This document shows positions 56,507 through 64,000 of a stretch of DNA of 64,000 nt, piece by piece. The number at the start of each line of letters is the position of its first letter. The stretch's first letter is position 1. The position numbers and the translations under genes were made by a program. The stretch comes from Armigeres subalbatus (taxonomy: Eukaryota; Arthropoda; Insecta; Diptera; Culicidae): positions 1 through 64,000 of the forward strand of contig NW_026943535.1 in assembly GCF_024139115.2 (NCBI RefSeq). Reading direction: 5' to 3'. Below the pieces are notes generated by a model, which made no database searches, was not told where the DNA came from, and was given only the letters and a program-made list of their open reading frames with translations.

Positions 56507-56754
56507 TAAGAATTTTTTTGGCGTCCGAGGCCTGCTGCGGAATTCGACGACCCGCTGGATATTTTCGAACGAAGTTTTGCTGATGGAGTAAATTGTCTTC
56601 AATACCGGCATCACTTTCCGGGATGCATACCTGCCACAAGCCGTAAGGAAGCCCTTATCTCTTTCATCGTAGTCGAGCTAGCGATCTTCAGTCATCCCGG
56701 CCCTACGTTTAAGTTGGGAGACGGGATCTTTCGAGTCCCCGTTCTGTCTGTGTT

Positions 56755-57090
56755 GACTTGAAAAAGGCATCATCTCTGTTCGCCTTTTACCGTGCAGACG
56801 CATTACTTCTAAAAAGGCATTATTTCCTCTGTGTGCATAATCCCGGTAAAATATTTAAAGAAGGTATTATCTCCTCTGTCTGCCTTATACCCGGCAAACG
56901 CCTTCATTTAGAGAAGGCATTATTTCCTATGTGTGCCTTATAGCGAGCAAACGCGTTTCATTCAAAGATGGTAATATTTACCCTGTGTACCTTATACCGG
57001 GCAAACTCGTTCATTTCAAGATGGCATTATCTCCTACGTTCTCCTTATACGGAGAAAACGCGTTTTACTGAAAAAAGGCTCTCTTACTCC
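56755..57090 (+). repeat. about 52-bp minisatellite, six units
   Basis: AAGGCATTATTTCCTCTGTG recurs near 56763, 56814, 56861, 56914, 56966 and 57021 (spacings 47-55), each followed by a CCTTATACCGGGCAAACGCG-like stretch. The reverse orientation of the same unit is seen at 59280-59830. Confidence 0.8.
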
Positions 57091-57565
57091 CAAGGGCCTC
57101 ATACGCCTGTCACTGGCGAACAAAGCTCGTGTACTCTGCATCGAAGCTTAGAACCGGTGTTAGGGCGCAATCGTTAATGTGAACATTTTATATTCGGTTA
57201 GTTACTGCAAATAAATTCTTTTTCGAGTCCCTATAATCAAGCAGGTATCACAAGCATACCACATTGTTAAATTGCTGCATGATTGAGTGTTTAATTTTGA
57301 TAAAATATCGAAAACGAAAGTGTGCATACAAATTGCCTCGCCGTAACAAAAAGGTGGTAGAGAATTAACACTGTTGTTTACAGTTTAGAACCAAATCCAG
57401 ATGTCGCACATGTTGGGGTAGGGATTCAGTGCCCACCTTCTCCCCCTGCTTACTCCATTTCTTAGAATAGCACTTTTCCAGGTCATAATGACAGGAATGT
57501 CAGTTCAAGTTAATTAGAAGAAATATCAAAACTGTTGGTTGAACAGAATCTGTAATGCATTTATC
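57091..57565. other. unassigned sequence
   Basis: Nothing supported. Confidence 0.35.
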
Positions 57566-57567
57566 TA

Positions 57568-57751
57568 GGGGGAAAGACGGCTTTGGCAGGTTTTGTTCTA
57601 TTATTGGCAGAGGGGTTTTTGTCGACCAAATTTTATGAAATTGGGCCACAATATTCTTTGATATGCAAAGAATAATTAGGCCAAATTTAGTCAGTCATAA
57701 CCCCCCCCCCCCCAATAATAGAACAAAACCTGCCAAAGCCGTCATTCCCCC
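57568..57751. mobile_element. TA-flanked MITE with 40-bp inverted ends and C13 tract
   Basis: GGGGGAAAGACGGCTTTGGC (57568) and the complement ending at 57751 match over about 40 bp, with one base differing near the outer end. TA is on both sides (57566-57567 and 57752-57753). A run of thirteen C lies at 57701-57713. No coding content. Confidence 0.85.
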
Positions 57752-57754
57752 TAA

Positions 57755-57984
57755 GGGTCTGTCTCAATTGGATAATTAAAATGAAATTAAACTTAAAAGT
57801 GACATTTCAATAATTATCAAATAACCCTGCTCGCAGAGCAAGATTACTTTTGACAGATATAGAATCATTTTCCATCGATGTCCTATTGGAATTGCTGGGT
57901 AGCACCAGCCATTCTTATAACGTGGTGATTTTTTAATTTTCGAATTGTCACTTTTAAGTTTAATTCTCCAAATGAGACAGACCC
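57755..57984. mobile_element. MITE with TAA duplication, adjacent to the previous one
   Basis: GGGTCTGTCTCA and GAGACAGACCC (to 57984) form ends, with inner inverted AAACTTAAAAGTGACA. TAA flanks both sides (57752-57754 and 57985-57987), a PIF/Harbinger-type target. Its left TAA contains the right TA of the preceding MITE. The interior matches 49750-49825 in part. Confidence 0.78.
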
Positions 57985-57987
57985 TAA

Positions 57988-58649
57988 GTATATCTATTTT
58001 TTATTCTTTGCAAAGATTGTCATTTTGCGATATCTGTTGGTGTTGAACATAATAATAGAATACTACAGATTCCAAACGTTTTCGGGGTAGTGTTCACATA
58101 GTCCGTCCGGGGACTATGCGTTCGGATCAAAAACTTCTGATACTTCTTTGTTCCCGACCTTAAGCCATTCCTATGAAGTTAGCAGTGCCTGAGCATCAGG
58201 TTGCTAAAGGGAGATTTCAGTGTACACCGAGGTGTATTGAAACGCATAGCTTTGGAGTCAGAACAAGACTATCCTGGTACTGGAACCGAAGTTCCTTATA
58301 CATATTTGGGTTTTCAATCGATTATTACAATGTAAGTACATATGCCTAAAAGAGATAGATAGATATACGCCTGGGGCGGCGGTGACAATATTTCGGCAAT
58401 AACTTATTTGGTAGAACATGAGCCTAAGCGCGTCGTCCAAACGGACGACCACCAGCGAGTAAAAGTGCAATCGAGTGCCTCGATGCAAACTGCTTACGCA
58501 TGTTGCACCGAGGCCATCGTTCGTACCCATGCGGACCTGACCTATTCTGTTATGATTCTGATTTGACATACCATTCTTTGTGTTTTTATTGCTAACGCTG
58601 ATTGATGGAGGAAAGATGTTTTGGGTCGATGCGTGTATAGCACAGTGTC
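57988..58649. other. unassigned sequence
   Basis: No supported feature. The minus-strand frame 58258-58653 has no recognised domain. Confidence 0.35.
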
Positions 58650-58984
58650 CCATTCGGGGTGATGGTTTTCGGTGTACTGTCCCATTCGGGGTAGTGGCCT
58701 TCGGGGTAATGGCGTTCGGGTTACTGGCATTCGGGGTAGTGAGGTGGAAACCTTTGGTTGATATGGCACGTTTTATTAAATCATTAAAAGGGGATCAGCA
58801 ATTATTGAAAACTGCCTATAAAATATCGGTATTTATTAGATTCAAAACAGAGGAGGCGATGAAGTTTGTACTGCATAATATGCTGAATTGTTACCCAACG
58901 ATTGTACGACAATTCCCCAAAAACCAATTCCCCGAATGTAATTTCCCCGAATGCAAATACCCCGAATAACAATTCCCCGAATGG
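58650..58984. mobile_element. foldback-like element with TTCGGGG terminal repeats
   Basis: The left part has five TTCGGGGT-type phrases about 15-18 bp apart (CATTCGGGGTGATGG, CATTCGGGGTAGTGG and others, 58650-58745). The right part (58912-58984) carries the complement (TTCCCCGAATG phrases, four to five). The interior is unrelated. The arrangement is a pair of short tandem arrays in opposite orientation. Confidence 0.6.
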
Positions 58985-59026
58985 TCACCTCTTCTATTTG
59001 AATACGGTACAAAGCGAAGGGTATCC

Positions 59027-59285
59027 AGTTAGTCATGTGCGCAAAGGCATAGGATGACTAATCCGGAGATTGCGAGTTCGATTCTCGTCAGGGCCTAGGA
59101 TACTTTCAGGTGGGAAACATAACTGGATCCTTCAGCATAGTGTATCCGTTGTACTCGCCACATGCTTATGCAACTGTTGGGCATAGCTTTCAATTTATTA
59201 ATCGTGGTAATGCTAATAGAACACCAAGTTGAAAAGTAGGTCAAGTATGAGGTGGAAAGTAGAGCAATTGAAGAAGAAGAAAACA
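59027..59285 (+). mobile_element. tRNA-derived SINE with GAAGAAGAAG tail
   Basis: A T-arm-like GCGAG, TTCGATT, CTCGT hairpin with B-box-like GAGTTCGATTCTC lies at 59074-59086. A body with GTGGGAAACATAACTGGATC and CTCGCCACATGCTTATGCAA follows, and a GAAGAAGAAG tail near 59271 resembles the end of Feilai. The A-box region is degenerate. Confidence 0.6.
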
Positions 59286-59830
59286 AAGTCGTGAAAGAAG
59301 GCCAATGCTTTCTTTGATAGAATGCATCTGGCCGTTATAAGGAGAAGTGAGGAGATAAAGCATTCTTTAAATGAAAACGTTTGCTCGGTATGATGGTGTG
59401 GGGAATAAAGAGAGTCAGAATGAGCATCGAACATAGACCCACTGAGTGACAGCCTAAGGGACAAGACAATGCCTTCTTTGAATGATGGCATCTGACCGGT
59501 ATAAGACAAATCAAAGAGATAATTCATTTTTAAAGACAAATCTCCCGGAATCCAAAACTAAATGCACTCGCGTTTTCGAGGGCACACCATTCAAAACGTA
59601 AGCCACGCACAACTGTTTTTTTTGTTATTCCAGCTTTGCTACGTCGCAGCATGCGTGGGATAATAAAAATGGCAGTTGTAACATGACAGAGTGCATTTAG
59701 TTTTGAATTCCAAGAGGCTTGTCCTTAAATAATCACGTTTGCCCGGTGCAGAGCGAAGGAAGGAGATAATGCCTTCTGCAAATGAACACATTTGCCCTGT
59801 ATAAGCCAAAGAGGGTAGATCGTCCATCCT
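59286..59830 (-). repeat. about 52-bp minisatellite fragments, inverse orientation
   Basis: GGAGATAATGCCTTCTGCAA, GACAATGCCTTCTTTGAATG and GATAAAGCATTCTTTAAATG are reverse-type units of the 56755-57090 array, spread with spacers to about 59830. Confidence 0.65.
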
Positions 59831-61005
59831 TAGCTAAACTCGTTTTATTTGTGTTGAACTTAATTGAAAGTGACCAGACGTCTCGGATTATGCAGGACAG
59901 TCCCGGATCTAGCCTATACTTGTCCCGTATAGCCTGGTGTCCGGGAAAACGTCCCGCATTCCACTATTACTGAACGCTAACTTTAGATGTCGTACGAAAT
60001 CTATCATAAAACTAGGAGTGAACGGCCTGTTTAAACATTAATTTAGTGACAGCGGCAAGTGCAAACGCTAAGGCTCCGGCCACAATGATAAGCGCAGCGG
60101 CGCGTTTTGACATAAAATAAATGGGTTCAAAACGAGCTCATCATTGTAGCATGTCCTTAAGCAATGACGAAGAATTTGACAAAAAGCAAAAAGAGGTGCT
60201 AGATAACGACGACCAGAAATGGGACGATGGGAAAGGGACCCAGTAGAGGGAGAGGTATGATAGCACGCGTTGAGACATTTTAGAGTGTTCTTGCTGGCTA
60301 GCAGGATCGCAGATAGAAAGCGTCCGGTGATCGTAGAACTGTATTAACGGTAACTCTGTAAAATTTCGGTTGTACCGTGACGATTAATTATTTATGAACG
60401 ATACAGGCAGTGTCGTTCATCCAATTCATTGGTGGTATTACCCCTGGCTGGTAGGAAATGGGATCCGTCACACCAAACCATAGTTCAACACAGCGGTCTC
60501 ATGCCAAGTGAAGCCCTTTGCCGATCGCTGTGGCCCATTATTGCTCACGAACCCATCGGTGTCGCCTCAGCGTGTAAATTCGTCTGCTTCATCATCTTTT
60601 ATGAGTATCCATCTAAGCAAAGCTCCATTCCACACGGCCCGTCGCCCAAAAATCCTCCATGACAATCACGACGACGCCAATCCAGCTTCAGTGTGAGGAA
60701 AGCGCAGATCATTCGGGGCATGTTGACTTGTTGGAATCATCGGGAATTCTACTAAACCAAGCCCGACCATATATGACACTTAAACGCTGGATTTGATTTC
60801 GGTAATACAAAATGACGAACTTGGTCGGTAAATTACTATTTTACTTATCCAAGTTTGACATTTAAATTGTTTTTCTATATTCGCATTGCCGAAGATCGGT
60901 TAAGAAGACTGAGCACCGAAATTCGGTTATCTCTTTTGCGATCCGAATCGGTAAAATAATATGTTTGCCGAGATTCGGAAAAATGTGAAATGTCAAAATC
61001 GAAGT
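59831..61005. other. unassigned sequence upstream of the LTR element
   Basis: No supported gene. A small plus-strand frame at 60138-60245 (MSLSNDEEF start, acidic, about 31 residues) is too short to call. The 60780-61000 part has several GATTCGG and CCGAATC-like phrases of unknown nature. Confidence 0.35.
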
Positions 61006-61267
61006 TGTAACAAGGACAAAAGGAAAAAAAAAGAGATTCAGCGTTAGCGAATCGTACGGTGCATCACGCCACGTGTATGCACCAATCAGCGAAGGTGCCG
61101 GAACAATCGCCGAGTCAGCAGTTTTATATTATAAAACTGCCAGCAACAGCGTGGCTCGGCCTCTTTTTCATCAGTGCTCTGGTCAGTGCAAGTAGTGTAG
61201 TAAATAAAGTTAGTGTTTCTCGTAATAAAAGTTTTTAAAAGTCAGTGAAGGTATCCCCTGCCCTAAG
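61006..61267 (+). repeat. 5' LTR of the Ty3/gypsy element (approximate)
   Basis: Starts at TGTAAC (61006) and ends just before the primer-binding site. A TATA-like TTTATATTATAAAA lies at about 61123-61136 and AATAAA at 61203 and 61226. Without the 3' LTR the left boundary is approximate. Confidence 0.6.
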
Positions 61268-61285
61268 TGGTGTCAGAAGTGGGAT
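61268..61285 (+). other. primer-binding site, TGG-type
   Basis: TGGTGTCAGAAGTGGGAT begins with TGG, complementary to a tRNA CCA end, and lies right after the LTR. The sequence has the form of a Leu-type tRNA complement used by some animal Ty3/gypsy elements, but I did not verify the tRNA. Confidence 0.6.
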
Positions 61286-61426
61286 AGTTAGTGAGGTGTT
61301 TAAATAGTGGAAAATCCCGCCGCACAGCAACGAGCAGCAGAGAACCCGTGGATGCAGCCTTCGCTACTGTAAGTAAAACATTTTTTCATTTACACTTATA
61401 CTTGATATATTATTTATATTGCAAAA

Positions 61427-62371
61427 ATGCCCGAAACTAGAGCCTCCGAAATCGAAGCACTTAAAGCTGAATTAGAACAGCTAAGAATTTTATTAACGGT
61501 TGGGAGTAGCAGCAAATTCTCTATTCCCGACCCAATAAAAAACTTATCGGAATTCACCGGTAATAAGAAGGAACTCTCCAGCTGGCTACGTGAAGTAGAC
61601 GAGCTGTACGAGATGTTCAAAATCAAAGGGGCTAACGGCCAGCCCGACTCAATTAGCTCTATGTATCTTAGAGCAATAAAAAATAAAATTAAAGGGGATG
61701 CCCGCGCGGTAGTATGCGCAAACGGCGATCCCGATACCATCAGCGGTATCAAACAGGTGCTCCTCGAGCAATATGGGGACCACCGAGACTTTGCTACTAA
61801 TGTGTCAGCATTATTTAATATAAATCGTAAAGACAAAACACACCTTAAATTTTACAATGAATGTAAAGAGATAAATACACGATTGAAGGCGAATCTGTCA
61901 TCCAATCCAATTTCGGAAAAACAAATAATAGACATATTAAGCGTTGCAAAATACCTCGATAACATAGGTGAACCCCTGGCCTCCATCATAAGGCAATCCA
62001 AACCGCAATCGTTAGAAGAAGCATACGAAGCCGTATGCATCAACCAAAATGCTGAAATCCGATCTAAGCCGTTCAGATTTCATTCACAATCTAAACCCCA
62101 GAGTCAGCCCGGTAGCAGTGGTTCTAACAACAACAACAATTATTATGGCAAAACTAATGCGAACGGTAATAAATTTGCGTATAGAAAAGTGCATCAACCT
62201 AAGCCCCGCGCAGAACACAACAACAACGAAGTCGACGTAGATATCAGTGACGATGAAGAAAATGATGAAAACGTGAATGCAGTGCAGAGTGATGATTCAA
62301 ATTTTACGACGACAGGGAACAGGAAACAACAACGTAAACAATTTTATTCCATACATTCGCTGCCGGTCTAA
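61427..62371 (+). CDS. gag: gag-like capsid protein of Ty3/gypsy element
   Basis: A 314-residue open frame from the ATG in CAAAAATG, downstream of the LTR and primer-binding site. The N-terminal 40 residues have a short coiled-coil-like stretch (SEIEALKAELEQLRILL). Residues around 45-60 carry FTGNKKELSSWLREVDEL, a Ty3/gypsy capsid-type start, followed by helices. The C-terminus is Asn/Ser-rich and acidic (from about residue 205). No CCHC zinc knuckle is present, as in some insect gypsy-type gags. Full length for this class. It overlaps no other frame; protease follows in another frame. Function: particle structure. Confidence 0.82.
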   Translation: MPETRASEIEALKAELEQLRILLTVGSSSKFSIPDPIKNLSEFTGNKKELSSWLREVDELYEMFKIKGANGQPDSISSMYLRAIKNKIKGDARAVVCANGDPDTISGIKQVLLEQYGDHRDFATNVSALFNINRKDKTHLKFYNECKEINTRLKANLSSNPISEKQIIDILSVAKYLDNIGEPLASIIRQSKPQSLEEAYEAVCINQNAEIRSKPFRFHSQSKPQSQPGSSGSNNNNNYYGKTNANGNKFAYRKVHQPKPRAEHNNNEVDVDISDDEENDENVNAVQSDDSNFTTTGNRKQQRKQFYSIHSLPV

Positions 62372-62382
62372 AAAGGTGTACT

Positions 62383-62790
62383 TAAGTTTTAGTTGATACG
62401 GGCGCGAATAAATCGTACATAAATCCGGAAAATGTGCGTAACTCTAAAATAACAGACAAACCCGCGATTATAACAAATAAGAATGGCAAGTTTATAATTG
62501 ATAGAATGATCCATATGAATATTTTTCCCAGTGTATTGAATAAGAAATTACCCTTCCACGTTTTCAAATTTCATGAGTTTTTCGATGGCCTCATTGGCTA
62601 TGAAAATTTGGCAGAAATGAAAGCGAAAATAGATTCAGGCAATCATCAGCTGATGATTGGAAAGCATAACTTTGAACTTTCAAAATACTACCCGAGTTCA
62701 TGGAACTTTCACGAACAAACGGAAAATGTAGTAGAAATAAATACTACGTCAAATGAGCATTTATCGTTGAAGACGAAATTAATTTAACAA
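62383..62790 (+). pseudogene. pol: protease region of pol, degraded
   Basis: The protease active-site motif VDTGANKSYI begins at 62392 in a frame different from gag. A stop (62383-62385) stands just upstream in that frame, so no continuous gag-pol reading is possible here as sequenced. It continues to a TAA at 62788, with a stretch starting NSKITDKPAII. This frame does not continue into RT, which lies in another frame. Confidence 0.7.
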
Positions 62791-62949
62791 CCGGCGTCAC
62801 ATTACAACCTGCATTGTATGCCGCCAGGGACAACAGTGCCGCCGTGCATGTATTCAGCACTACACATCCTAAACTGAACGAAGTTAAACTGCTCGATAAC
62901 GAACATTTTTCCTCAATAAAAATGAAACTTGCTCAAAACTTAATTTCCC

Positions 62950-64000
62950 CGCGGATCACTTAAGTAAAGAGGAAGTTAAACTGTTAGCAAAAACATTACA
63001 ACCTTTCAAAAGTATTTTCTACCAAGAAGGACAGAGATTAGACTTCACCCACCAGGTAAAACACAAAATTGAAACCTCCGATAGTAATCCGATTCATCAG
63101 CGAACGTATAAATACCCGTACCATCTTAGAGAAAGAGTGAGCGAACAGATTCAGAAAATGTTGAGCTCCGGTATCATACGAGAGTCTTCTTTCTGCGTGG
63201 ACCTCCCCATTTGGGTCGTTCCGAAGAAAGCCGACAATTCAGGAGTGCAAAAGTATCGCATTGTTGTTGACTATAGGAAGTTGAATAAAGTCACACCTGC
63301 GGATCGTTATCCTATTCCCGAGATAAGCGAAATTCTAGACCGCTTAGGGAAAGCGCAGTATTTTTCTTTAATTGTTTTAGCTAGTGGCTTCCACCAGATA
63401 GAGGTAAACCCAGCTGATATTCCGAAGACGGCATTCAATGTCGACAGCGGAAAATATGAATTTGTGCGAATGCCGTTCGGGTTAAGGAATGCGCCCGCGA
63501 CTTTTCAACGACTTATGGATTCTGTGCTACGTAAGCATGTTGGAGTAAGATGTTTCGTCTATATGGACGATATCATTATTTTCTCCAGCTCGCTGGAAGA
63601 AGAACACATGAAGGATATTCAGAAAGTTATGACCACACTGAAAGAGGCAAATTTAAAATTCAGTTTGACAAGTCCGAATTCCTACGTAAGGAGGTAGAAT
63701 TCTAGGACATGTCGTAACAACAGAAGGGGTTAAACCTAACCCAAACAAGGTAGAGGCAGTCAAAATTGGCCTCTTCCGAAAACACCGAAGGAACTTAAAT
63801 CGTTCCTAGGTACTGTTTCATATTACAGACGCTTTATACCGGGTTTTGCTAATATTGCGAAGCAAATGACAAGCATGCTTCGGGGAAAGAATAAACTTAT
63901 CGTTCTTAATTCTGAATATGAAAAGGCGTTTAGTGAGCTTAAAGAGATCATGAGCACGAAACTCTTACTTGCTTATCCCGATTTAGAAAAAGCTGTTCAT
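62950..64000 (+). pseudogene. pol: reverse transcriptase of Ty3/gypsy pol, degraded, partial
   Basis: RT starts around 62950 in frame 2 and shows WVVPKKAD, RIVVDYRKLN, YPIPEI, MPFGLRNAPATFQRLMD and the catalytic YMDD box (63563). The motif A residue before ASGFHQIEV is Val (GTT at 63374-63376) where RTs have the first catalytic Asp, so the enzyme should be inactive. Frame changes occur near 63660-63720, after which SFLGTVSYYRRFIPGFANIA and related RT/RNase H-linker sequence continue to the window edge. Reverse transcription would be its role. Confidence 0.88.

Larger units (their letters stand above)
61006..64000 (+). mobile_element. Ty3/gypsy LTR retrotransposon, 5' part, cut by the window end
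   Basis: A 5' LTR, a primer-binding site, gag, protease and RT follow in the normal order and orientation. The element runs out of the window at 64000, so RNase H, integrase and the 3' LTR are not visible. Frameshifts and a changed RT motif mark it as a degraded copy. Confidence 0.92.

Noticed and set aside
57701..57713. C13 tract as a functional G-quadruplex
   Set aside because: A single homopolymer inside a MITE loop. It more likely reflects slippage or sequencing uncertainty.
60138..60245. Small acidic peptide frame (about 31 residues)
   Set aside because: Too short and without homology I recognise. Chance is likely.

Overview
The window looks like repeat-dense insect DNA, almost certainly mosquito and most likely Aedes. 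It contains a SINE that I recognise from memory as Feilai, several TA-flanked MITEs, non-LTR retrotransposon pieces, a BEL/Pao integrase and a Ty3/gypsy element. I see no convincing intact single-copy host protein gene, and everything that looks coding is transposon-derived and nearly all of it is broken. Family names come from motif recognition, not from searches.

Layout. 0-9 kb: a tRNA-like sequence (2.05 kb), dispersed repeats, a broken non-LTR retrotransposon on the minus strand (4.4-6.8 kb) and an inverted-repeat MITE (7.3-7.6 kb). 9-21 kb is the most structured part. A 2.1-kb hAT-type element (9.2-11.3 kb, 8-bp target duplication) carries a 23-bp minisatellite. An RNase H-bearing LINE tail (12.7-13.9 kb) has been split by a 126-bp insertion. 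A pogo-like transposon with terminal repeats and a TA duplication (14.68-20.65 kb) encodes a degraded DDD transposase and has been invaded by a second, inverted copy of the same hAT element, which carries a far larger 23-bp array and itself contains a TA-flanked MITE.

21-37 kb: largely unrecognised sequence with several MITEs, a third 23-bp array (26.3-27.5 kb) interrupted by a Penelope/hammerhead-like motif and abutting a BEL/Pao integrase (27.5-28.5 kb), and a 1.9-kb element with a TTA duplication (32.9-34.8 kb). 40-53 kb: a 2.3-kb foldback transposon with TA duplication, a Feilai SINE nested in another SINE, ~150-bp satellite arrays in both orientations, a 24-bp minisatellite, and a possible solo LTR. 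53-61 kb: mostly unrecognised, with MITEs, a LINE ORF1 remnant, a ~52-bp minisatellite in two orientations and another SINE. 61.0 kb to the right edge: the 5' LTR, gag, protease and RT of a Ty3/gypsy element running out of the window, with frameshifts and a lost catalytic Asp in RT motif A.

The main theme is cut-and-paste DNA transposons that carry tandem repeats inside their termini, nested so that relative insertion order can be read. The best candidate for something undescribed is the minisatellite-bearing hAT family with its 23-bp unit at three loci. Because 23 is not a multiple of three, the array reads open in all three frames of one strand.
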